Shown one piece after another: positions 8,674 through 15,602 of a stretch of DNA of 64,000 bases (positions within the stretch are counted from its first letter, which is position 1; each line of letters starts with the position of its first letter). Below the pieces are notes generated by a model that saw nothing but the letters and a program-made list of their open reading frames with translations, had not been told where the DNA came from and did not search any database. Made by a program: the position numbers and the translations under genes. The DNA is taken from assembly GCF_009671065.1 (NCBI RefSeq), contig NZ_CP046027.1:496001-560000 (forward strand), read 5' to 3'. The stretch is from Neisseria brasiliensis. GTDB taxonomy: Bacteria > Pseudomonadota > Gammaproteobacteria > Burkholderiales > Neisseriaceae.

Positions 8674-10482
8674 TTAAGCTTCTTTGTTTTCGGTCGCTTT
8701 TTGGCGCAAACGCAGGCTCAATTCGCGCAACTGCTTGTCGTCCACCACGTTTGGCGCGTTGGTCAGCAGACATTGCGCACGTTGGGTTTTCGGGAAGGCA
8801 ATCACGTCGCGAATCGATTCGGCACCGGTCATCAAGGTTACCAAGCGGTCGAGACCGAAGGCCAAACCACCATGCGGCGGCGCACCGAATTTCAGGTTAT
8901 CCAGCAGGAAGCCGAATTTTTCTTGCTGCTCTTCCGGCGTAATTTTCAGCGCGGCAAACACTTTTTCCTGTACATCAGCGCGATGGATACGGATTGAGCC
9001 ACCACCGATTTCCCAGCCGTTCAACACCATATCGTAAGCGCGTGCCAAGCAGTTTTCCGGCTGGCTTTCCATCAGGTCTTCATGACCTTCTTTCGGTGCG
9101 GTAAACGGATGGTGCACGGCGATGTAGCGGTCTGCTTCGTCGTCGTATTCGAACATCGGAAAGTCAACCACCCACAACGGTTTCCATTCATCGGTGAAAT
9201 AGCCGTTTTCTTTACCGTGTTCCAAGCCCACTTTGATGCGCAATGCGCCGATGGCTTCGTTCACGATTTTGGCTTTGTCGGCACCGAAGAAAATGATGTC
9301 GCCGTTTTGTGCTTCGGTTTGGGCGATGATTTCTTTCAACGCGTTTTCAGACAGGAATTTCACAATCGGCGATTGCAAGCCGCTGTCTTCGCCGTTGCTC
9401 AAGTTGGTCACATCGTTTACTTTGATGTAAGCCAAGCCTTTGGCACCGTAAATGCCGACAAATTTGGTGTAATCGTCGATTTCTTTACGGCTCAATTTGG
9501 CACCGCCCGGCACACGCAAGGCCACCACGCGGCCGCCTTTCATGTCGGCTGCGCCACGGAATACTTTGAATTCTTCCGTTTTCATCAAGTCGGTCAATTC
9601 AGTGAATTTCAGGCTGATGCGCAAATCCGGTTTGTCGGAACCATAATAGAACATGGCTTCGCTAAACGGCATGCGTGGGAAATCGCCCAATTCTACGCCA
9701 ATGGCGTCTTGGAATACTTTTTTGGCCATCGCTTCGGTGATGTCCATGATTTCGTCCTCGTTCAAAAACGAGGTTTCCAAGTCGATTTGGGTAAATTCAG
9801 GTTGACGGTCGGCACGCAAGTCTTCATCGCGGAAACACTTGGTGATTTGGTAATAGCGGTCGAAACCGGCCACCATCAGCAATTGTTTGAATAATTGCGG
9901 TGATTGCGGCAAGGCGAAAAACTCGCCCGGATGCACACGGCTTGGCACCAAATAGTCACGCGCGCCTTCAGGGGTCGAGCGGGTCAACATCGGTGTTTCG
10001 ATGTCGATAAAGCCTTGGTCGTCCAAGAAACGGCGCACGCCCATAGCGACTTTGTAGCGCAGTTTCAGGTTGTTTTGCATCACCGGACGGCGCAAATCAA
10101 TCACACGGTTGGTCAGGCGTACGTTTTCGCTGATATTTTCATCGTCGATTTGGAACGGTGGCGTGGCAGCAGCATTCAATACTTCGATTTCTTTGGCCAA
10201 GATTTCGATTTTGCCTGATACCATTTTGTCGTTGGTCGTGCCTTCCGGACGGTTGCGCACGCGACCGGTAATGCTCAAAACGTATTCGTTACGCGCAGAA
10301 TCGGCAGTTTCAAATGCTTCTTTGGTATCTGGATCGATCACGACTTGAACGATGCCTTCGCGGTCGCGCAAGTCGATAAAAATCACGCCGCCGTGGTCGC
10401 GACGACGATGCACCCAACCTTTGACGGTTACGGTTTGGTCTAAATATTGCTCGCTGATTAAGCCGCAATAGTTGGTACGCAT
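8674..10482 (-). CDS. aspS: Aspartyl-tRNA synthetase
   Basis: A 602-residue class II synthetase of the bacterial AspRS type: N-terminal OB-fold anticodon domain (KGWVHRRRDHGGVIFIDLRD), motif 2 region FRDEDLRADRQPEFTQIDLE, a GAD-type insertion domain, and motif 3 GLAFGLDRLVTLMTG near the C-terminus. It charges tRNA-Asp in the cytosol. In bacteria without asparaginyl-tRNA synthetase the enzyme may also charge tRNA-Asn for GatCAB; this cannot be decided here. Confidence 0.98.
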   Translation of the reverse strand: MRTNYCGLISEQYLDQTVTVKGWVHRRRDHGGVIFIDLRDREGIVQVVIDPDTKEAFETADSARNEYVLSITGRVRNRPEGTTNDKMVSGKIEILAKEIEVLNAAATPPFQIDDENISENVRLTNRVIDLRRPVMQNNLKLRYKVAMGVRRFLDDQGFIDIETPMLTRSTPEGARDYLVPSRVHPGEFFALPQSPQLFKQLLMVAGFDRYYQITKCFRDEDLRADRQPEFTQIDLETSFLNEDEIMDITEAMAKKVFQDAIGVELGDFPRMPFSEAMFYYGSDKPDLRISLKFTELTDLMKTEEFKVFRGAADMKGGRVVALRVPGGAKLSRKEIDDYTKFVGIYGAKGLAYIKVNDVTNLSNGEDSGLQSPIVKFLSENALKEIIAQTEAQNGDIIFFGADKAKIVNEAIGALRIKVGLEHGKENGYFTDEWKPLWVVDFPMFEYDDEADRYIAVHHPFTAPKEGHEDLMESQPENCLARAYDMVLNGWEIGGGSIRIHRADVQEKVFAALKITPEEQQEKFGFLLDNLKFGAPPHGGLAFGLDRLVTLMTGAESIRDVIAFPKTQRAQCLLTNAPNVVDDKQLRELSLRLRQKATENKEA

Positions 10483-10528
10483 AAAATCACCTTTTTGTGT
10501 TTGATTTAATTTGGTTTGAAATGGTTAT

Positions 10529-10551
10529 GCCGTCTGAAAGATTCAGACGGC
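10529..10551 (-). terminator. DUS-pair hairpin between aspS and the DUF502 gene
   Basis: GCCGTCTGAA and TTCAGACGGC form a 10-bp stem with a 3-base loop. One arm is AT-dialect (ATGCCGTCTGAA) and the other AG-dialect. It lies just downstream of the DUF502-to-aspS boundary and probably separates the two same-strand genes. Confidence 0.65.
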
Positions 10552-10560
10552 CTGAATTAC

Positions 10561-11259
10561 TTAATGTTGATTAGGTTCCGATAAAGGCTTGCCCGCATCA
10601 TCTACCAATACTTCTGGCACATGCTCATCAGGCATCACCATGCCCAGCGAAATCACATATTTCAGGGCTTCGTCCACGCTCATGCTGAGCTCACGGATAT
10701 CGCTTTTTTTCACCATGATGTAATAGCCGCCGGTTGGGTTGGGCGTGGTCGGCACATATACTGAAACGTATTCTTCCCCTTGCGGTAGCGAGGCTTTGAC
10801 CGAATCGGGAATATGGCCGGAAACAAAGGCCAGCGTCCAAATATTCGGCTGCGGAAAAGGCACGAGTACGGGCGTTTTAAACGAACGGCTGCTGTCGGAC
10901 AGCAAAGATTCCGACACTTTTTTCACGCTGGAATAAATCGATTTCACCACCGGAATGCGGCCGAGTATGCCATCCCAAGCGGAAATGATGCGTTTGCCCA
11001 AAACGTTGGCACCAAAAAGGCCGGTGACAAACAACACCACAATCGCCACAATCACACCCAAGCCGGGAATATTGAAGCCTAAGAAATGCTGTGGCTGCCA
11101 ATGCGCCGGCAAGAGATTAATCAATTGGTCGGCGGCGGTGACGATGTAGGTAATCACCCAAATGGTGACCGCAATCGGCAGCCACACCAAAACACCCGTA
11201 ATCAGGTATCTTTTCAATGATTTAGCAATTTTACCGCTTTCCGCTGGTTGTTCTGCCAT
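10561..11259 (-). CDS. DUF502 family inner-membrane protein
   Basis: A 232-residue protein with two hydrophobic segments (YLITGVLVWLPIAVTIWVI near residue 18; IVAIVVLFVTGLFGANVLG near 69). A conserved cytosolic or periplasmic domain follows, with IPVVKSIYSSVKKVSESL and FVPTTPNPTGGYY-like signatures. DUF502 proteins are widespread and of unknown function. The gene directly precedes aspS on the same strand, a common neisserial arrangement. No enzyme motif is seen. Confidence 0.85.
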   Translation of the reverse strand: MAEQPAESGKIAKSLKRYLITGVLVWLPIAVTIWVITYIVTAADQLINLLPAHWQPQHFLGFNIPGLGVIVAIVVLFVTGLFGANVLGKRIISAWDGILGRIPVVKSIYSSVKKVSESLLSDSSRSFKTPVLVPFPQPNIWTLAFVSGHIPDSVKASLPQGEEYVSVYVPTTPNPTGGYYIMVKKSDIRELSMSVDEALKYVISLGMVMPDEHVPEVLVDDAGKPLSEPNQH

Positions 11260-11419
11260 GTTTTCCTATCCGTCAAATACGCAATATGACCGCCCAAACG
11301 CACTATTATACGCGTTTGGGCGGTAAGAAACGAGTGTTTTTCATGGTTTGTGGCATAAACGCTTATGCTTGCACGAGCTATGCACACAAACCTGTTGAAC
11401 TGCTTTCGCCAATCTCGGT

Positions 11420-12565
11420 TTAAATGCCGTCCCAATCATTAAACATTAGACCGAAACCAATGCCGTTTTGCTTGTGGTTATAGTCGATTAAACTCTCGCC
11501 ATAGCCGTGAAAACCGCGTACCACACCTTTGAGTTTACCCTTAATCGGGAAGGTGTAAGCCGCTTCCACCGCACCATGGCCGGTTTTCGGATTGTAGCGC
11601 AACACAGAATAGATGTTTTGCTTGTCGTTTAAGCGGTATTGCACTTTCAAATCGCCATAACCCATGTAATCGGAAATATCCGGATTATCGTCTTCATCAC
11701 CATTGGCATCAGTGCGCACCCAAACGCGTGGAATCACGGTCAATTTATCCCATTCCATACCGGCCATGGCGTAAATACGGTTCCACGAGCGCGATTCTGG
11801 TCGGCTTTGACCATTGGATTGATGGGCAAAACCGGCACCAACCATGCGCAATTTACCGCCAAACGGCAAATCAAGCTTCACTGGCTGGGTCAGGAAAATT
11901 TCCGGCTCGTAATCGGTATTACGAAACGGCGCCGATTTCCACCCTTGGTTATACAACTGCCAATCGGATTTTTGCGTGTAGCCAAACCACAAATCCGCAC
12001 GAGTTTTAAACACGTCTTCCATCAACTTGCTTTTAAACGAAACCTGCATTTTGGTCTCAAGCCGTTTTTGCTCGGTAAACTTTTCTGCCGTGGTCACACC
12101 ACGCGAAGGCGATTCCGGATAGTAATTCGGACTAGAATTATACCAAGCAGGCATCAGATACATTGGGTTATGTTCGCGCACCGTCAAAATGCCACGCGCG
12201 TCATTGACATCCAAATCATACATTATGCTCAACGGCGTATAGGCTTCAGCCGCATCGCGCAAAGCGGATTCGGAAAGCAAATTCTCATTGGCCTTTTCAT
12301 CGAAAACAATGGTGGTTTCTTTATTTTCAATGCTGGCATTGACCGTCTGCGCCAAATCCACCGGCTGCTTGGTTTCTAAGGTATCCAAAGTTGCCACCGG
12401 TTGTGCAGGCGGCAACTGCGCCGCATAAATCTTATCGTAACAAGCCAAACGCATGGCGTTATCGGTCATAGCAGCACATTGCAAGGCTGCCGTATCCAAA
12501 GCCCAAGCAGCAGGCGTGGCCAATACGCAACCTGCCCCTACCCATAAATAATGTTTCAACATCAT
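11420..12565 (-). CDS. pldA: Outer-membrane phospholipase A (PldA)
   Basis: An OMPLA family beta-barrel enzyme that hydrolyses phospholipids in the outer leaflet. It has a signal peptide ending near AWA and a long acidic N-terminal region. The barrel then carries the active-site segment GFAHQSNGQ...SRSWNRIY around residues 246-264; the His, Ser and Asn match the OMPLA triad. The C-terminus ends FGLMFNDWDGI. The predicted start is the ATG at 12565 behind GGTGAAC, with a second ATG at 12562; the frame also opens at a GTG at 12571. Confidence 0.92.
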   Translation of the reverse strand: MMLKHYLWVGAGCVLATPAAWALDTAALQCAAMTDNAMRLACYDKIYAAQLPPAQPVATLDTLETKQPVDLAQTVNASIENKETTIVFDEKANENLLSESALRDAAEAYTPLSIMYDLDVNDARGILTVREHNPMYLMPAWYNSSPNYYPESPSRGVTTAEKFTEQKRLETKMQVSFKSKLMEDVFKTRADLWFGYTQKSDWQLYNQGWKSAPFRNTDYEPEIFLTQPVKLDLPFGGKLRMVGAGFAHQSNGQSRPESRSWNRIYAMAGMEWDKLTVIPRVWVRTDANGDEDDNPDISDYMGYGDLKVQYRLNDKQNIYSVLRYNPKTGHGAVEAAYTFPIKGKLKGVVRGFHGYGESLIDYNHKQNGIGFGLMFNDWDGI

Positions 12566-12644
12566 GTTCACCGTTTACGTCAATCCGCTAACCCACCGGC
12601 TTTTGCTTGGCTGGATTATTCGAATTCACCCGATATGCGTTCTT

Positions 12645-12685
12645 ATTTTTCAGACGGCATGGATTTAATTAGGCCGTCTGAAAAA
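12645..12685 (-). terminator. DUS-pair terminator downstream of rpsT
   Basis: TTTTTCAGACGGC and GCCGTCTGAAAAA form a stem over a 15-base loop. Read on the minus strand it follows the structured rpsT trailer and is the likely transcript end. One arm is AT-dialect and one AG-dialect. Confidence 0.7.
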
Positions 12686-12711
12686 TAATCACTGTCTGTA
12701 AGATGCAGCAA

Positions 12712-12791
12712 TGCCCCTGAAATACCTTCGCGGTCAGGGGCAATCGCTTAGTGCAGGTGTCGCCACCTACAGAGTTGCCGCCTTATGCGGC
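12712..12791 (-). other. Three consecutive hairpins in the rpsT 3' region
   Basis: After the rpsT stop the trailer can fold three times: GCCGC/GCGGC (12777-12781 with 12787-12791), AGGTG/CACCT (12755-12759 with 12764-12768) and TGCCCCTGA/TCAGGGGCA (12712-12720 with 12734-12742, nine perfect pairs). None carries its own T-tract. They may stabilise the mRNA end or yield a short 3'-derived RNA. Confidence 0.5.
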
Positions 12792-12804
12792 TGGCTGCAA
12801 AAGA

Positions 12805-13068
12805 TTAAGCCAAGGCTTTTACTTTAGCAGACAAACGGCTCTTGTGACGAGCAGCTTTGTTTTTGTGGAACACGCCTTTATCAGCAATGCGGTCAATAAT
12901 TTTTACTGATTCGCGGTAAGTTGCTTGAGCAGCAGCTTTGTCACCAGCTTCAACAGCTTTCAACACTTTTTTGATTGCAGTGCGGAATGCAGTACGCAAG
13001 CTAGCGTTGTGGGCGCGTTGTTTAACCGACTGGCGGGCACGTTTACGGGCTTGTGCGCTGTTTGCCAT
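12805..13068 (-). CDS. rpsT: 30S ribosomal protein S20
   Basis: An 87-residue very basic protein beginning MANSAQARKRARQSVKQR, with RTAFRTAIKKVLKAVEAGD and the C-terminal HKNKAARHKSRLSAKVKALA typical of S20. It binds 16S rRNA early in 30S assembly. The ATG at 13068 follows an AGGAGA sequence. A longer frame upstream would add 47 residues that do not belong to the family. The gene is monocistronic and divergent from the polyamine-binding protein gene. Confidence 0.97.
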   Translation of the reverse strand: MANSAQARKRARQSVKQRAHNASLRTAFRTAIKKVLKAVEAGDKAAAQATYRESVKIIDRIADKGVFHKNKAARHKSRLSAKVKALA

Positions 13069-13377
13069 ATTGAATATCTCCTGAATGAAAAATAAATTCT
13101 GTAAACGCGCAATTTTAAAGACGATTGCCCCTATATGCAAGTCTTTTCTCTGCAAACTTACCGATTCGCGCCGTGTGTTCGCCCAAAAACCACACCACCC
13201 ACCTGCCACATCCCCACCTTTCCAAAGCTGCCGATAGAATTTTTTTGCATAAATTTCCCGATATGGCTTTGATTTTGATTAAGCTTACATTACAATGACC
13301 TTGCAGCTTGCCGGGGTGTTTATGGGGCAAGTCTGTTTCTTTTTAATTTTAACTCTTTCATCAGGAAACCAACCCGT
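13069..13377. promoter_or_regulatory. Divergent promoter region of rpsT and the polyamine-binding gene, with leader hairpin
   Basis: On the plus strand TTGATT (13269-13274) and TACAAT (13291-13296), 16 bases apart, form a plausible promoter. The leader then contains CTTGCC (13307-13312) paired with GGCAAG (13326-13331), followed by a T-rich tract to about 13348. This resembles a weak intrinsic terminator inside the leader. I see no gene or repeat in the rest. Confidence 0.45.
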
Positions 13378-14520
13378 ATGAAAAAATCCGTATTAGCCGT
13401 ATTGGCCGCATTTTCACTGGCCGCGTGCGGCGGTGGCGAGAAACAAGCCGAGCAACCTCAAGCAGGCAGCGCGCCTGCTGCCAATGCTGAAGCAACCGCT
13501 ACCGATACCTTAAATATCTACAACTGGTCAAACTACGTGGACGAAACCACTGTTGAAGACTTCAAAAAACAAAACAATTTGAAGCTGACCTATGATTTGT
13601 ATGAAAACAACGAAACTCTCGAAGCCAAAATGCTGACCGGCAAATCAGGCTACGACCTCGTTGTACCGGGTATCGCCTTTTTGCCGCGCCAAATTGAAGC
13701 TGGTGCTTATCAAAAAGTCAATAAAGACCTGATTCCAAACTATAAAAACATCGACCCTGAGCTGTTGAAAATGCTGGAAACAGCCGACCCGGGCAACGAA
13801 TACGCCGTACCTTACTTCTCAGGTGTGAACACTTTGGCCATCACCGCCAAGGGTAAAGAACTGCTGGGCGGCCAATTGCCTGAAAACGGCTGGGACTTAT
13901 TGTTCAAACCAGAATACACCAACAAACTGAAATCATGCGGCATCGCCTTGTGGGATACGCCGTCTGAAATGTTCCCGATTGTATTGAACTACTTGGGCAA
14001 AGACCCTAAAGGCACCAGCACTGACGACATCAATGCCGCAGCCGAAGTATTGAAAGCCGTTCGCCCTGACGTGAAACGCTTCAGCCCTTCAGTGATTGAC
14101 GAATTGGCACGCGGCGACGTGTGTTTGGCAGCTGGTAACGGTGGCGACTTGAACTTGGCCAAAGCCCGTTCAGAAGAAGTCAACAACAATGTCGGCATCG
14201 AAGTCTTGACCCCTAAAGGCATGGGCTTCTGGATTGAATCTTGGTTGATTCCTGCCGATGCGAAAAACATTGACAACGCCCACAAATACATCAACTACAC
14301 TTTGGATGCCGACATCGCAGCAAAAAACGGCATCGCCGTAACCTTCGCCCCGGCCAGCTTGCCGGCGCGTGAAAAAATGCCGAAAGAGTTGGTGGAAACC
14401 CGCTCAATCTTCCCAACTGCGGAAGACATGCAAAACGGTTTCGTGATGCCGCAAATGGGTTCTGACGCGAAGAAACTGACCGTCAGCCTGTGGCAAAAAA
14501 TTAAAGTGGGTACCAACTAA
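13378..14520 (+). CDS. Polyamine ABC transporter substrate-binding lipoprotein (PotD/PotF type)
   Basis: A 380-residue lipoprotein with signal MKKSVLAVLAAFSLAAC (lipidated Cys17) and a spacer rich in Ala and Gln. A type 2 periplasmic binding fold follows, opening with LNIYNWSNYVDETTVEDF, the hallmark of spermidine/putrescine-binding proteins. Further family motifs are YDLVVPG, AVPYFSGVNTLAI and DTPSEMFPIVLNYLG. No permease or ATPase gene is adjacent, as is common for neisserial PotD paralogues. Substrate choice between spermidine and putrescine cannot be read from the sequence. Confidence 0.9.
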   Translation: MKKSVLAVLAAFSLAACGGGEKQAEQPQAGSAPAANAEATATDTLNIYNWSNYVDETTVEDFKKQNNLKLTYDLYENNETLEAKMLTGKSGYDLVVPGIAFLPRQIEAGAYQKVNKDLIPNYKNIDPELLKMLETADPGNEYAVPYFSGVNTLAITAKGKELLGGQLPENGWDLLFKPEYTNKLKSCGIALWDTPSEMFPIVLNYLGKDPKGTSTDDINAAAEVLKAVRPDVKRFSPSVIDELARGDVCLAAGNGGDLNLAKARSEEVNNNVGIEVLTPKGMGFWIESWLIPADAKNIDNAHKYINYTLDADIAAKNGIAVTFAPASLPAREKMPKELVETRSIFPTAEDMQNGFVMPQMGSDAKKLTVSLWQKIKVGTN

Positions 14521-14542
14521 TCCGCTTTGGTTTTGTTTACTA

Positions 14543-14580
14543 AAAATGCCGTCTGTAAAATATTTTTCAGACGGCATTTC
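14543..14580 (+). terminator. AT-dialect DUS-pair terminator
   Basis: AAAAATGCCGTCTG and CAGACGGCATTTC form a stem 22 bases after the polyamine-binding gene and facing the convergent glycosyltransferase gene. Both arms carry the AT dialect, unlike most hairpins in the window. The left arm ends in TA instead of AA. Confidence 0.8.
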
Positions 14581-14596
14581 TTTTATTATCAACACT

Positions 14597-15346
14597 TTAA
14601 AAATTTCTATTTTTGGGAGCACTTGTATTCAAATACTTTAATTTGACATACTTATTCATTGTATAATTTGCATAATTTTTTGCCAGAATATAACCAAGCA
14701 CCCCATCTAAAAATCCACGTTTCAAGATATACATCTTCACAAATGCAAATAATGGGCGTAATACTATATCTATCAAAAAATGGTATTCTCTTCCTTCTTT
14801 TTTATATTTTTCAGCGGACAATGTTGAATATTGATTCATTTTCCGTAAATATTGCTCCCAAGTCTCATAAGTAAAATGCAACATCGGTGCATTGAGTTTT
14901 CGATCGGCAAATTGATGAATAATTTTAGGATGAACAAATCCTTCAACCCTACTACCCTGACGTGGCATCAAACGGCAAACCCAATCGGGACTCAACGGCC
15001 CATGCTTCACGATTTTACGCTGGAAATGGTTTATTCGTTTAACCCAAAATCCAAATTCTTCTCCTCTTGCCACTGTTTGAATAATTTCTTGACCTAATTC
15101 CTGTGTACAGCGCTCATCAGCATCAATAAAAAATATCCACTCACTTTCAGCCTGCTCAATTGCAAACGTTTGTTGCCCGCCCCAATCACCATTCATTGCT
15201 CTCTGTATGACTTTGGCACCACATTTTTCTGCAATTTCAACTGTTTTATCTGTACTAAAATCATCAATTACGACAACTTCTTGAGCAAAATTACAACTTT
15301 CAATACAGTCTTGGATATTGTTTTCTTCATTTTTAGCCAAAATCAA
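14597..15346 (-). CDS. Family 2 glycosyltransferase with frameshifted N-terminus
   Basis: A GT-A fold glycosyltransferase of the LPS core type (WaaE/LgtF-like), 249 residues from a TTG at 15346. It shows ILAKNEENNIQDCIESC, VVVIDDFSTDKTVEIA, the DxD motif FFIDADERCTQEL, and a hydrophobic C-terminal membrane-associated part. It likely adds a sugar to lipooligosaccharide. The expected N-terminus lies in another frame: ATG at 15378 reads ATG GAA AAA GTG, and one more A in the A5 tract (15370-15374) would give MEKSAIPAISVLILAKNEE. The gene is clearly AT-rich compared with its neighbours and is bounded by AT-dialect DUS pairs. Confidence 0.8.
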   Translation of the reverse strand: MILAKNEENNIQDCIESCNFAQEVVVIDDFSTDKTVEIAEKCGAKVIQRAMNGDWGGQQTFAIEQAESEWIFFIDADERCTQELGQEIIQTVARGEEFGFWVKRINHFQRKIVKHGPLSPDWVCRLMPRQGSRVEGFVHPKIIHQFADRKLNAPMLHFTYETWEQYLRKMNQYSTLSAEKYKKEGREYHFLIDIVLRPLFAFVKMYILKRGFLDGVLGYILAKNYANYTMNKYVKLKYLNTSAPKNRNF

Positions 15347-15520
15347 TACACTAATTGCAGGTATTGCACTTTTTCCATCTCTAAAATAATTGTTTGGATT
15401 TTAACCGTTTTATTGTTTCTCCTCAATATTTATACCCTACATACCCATAGAAGATTATTCTTAATAAAAATCAATTGATTACCAAATTAAAATAAATTCA
15501 ATGATAAAATCAAATAATGA

Positions 15521-15560
15521 AAAAATGCCGTCTGAAAAACATTTTTCAGACGGCATTTTC
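15521..15560. terminator. AT-dialect DUS-pair terminator downstream of gcvP
   Basis: AAAAATGCCGTCTGAAAAA and its inverse, both AT-dialect, form a long stem 43 bases beyond the gcvP stop. It also lies upstream of the glycosyltransferase gene. Confidence 0.8.
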
Positions 15561-15602
15561 TATGATTCAACATAAGGCAGGTTCACACCTGCCCTACCCG
15601 AA

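Noticed and set aside
9082..9894. Open frame (270 codons) opposite aspS
   Set aside because: Antisense to aspartyl-tRNA synthetase; sequence is a Phe/His-rich shadow.
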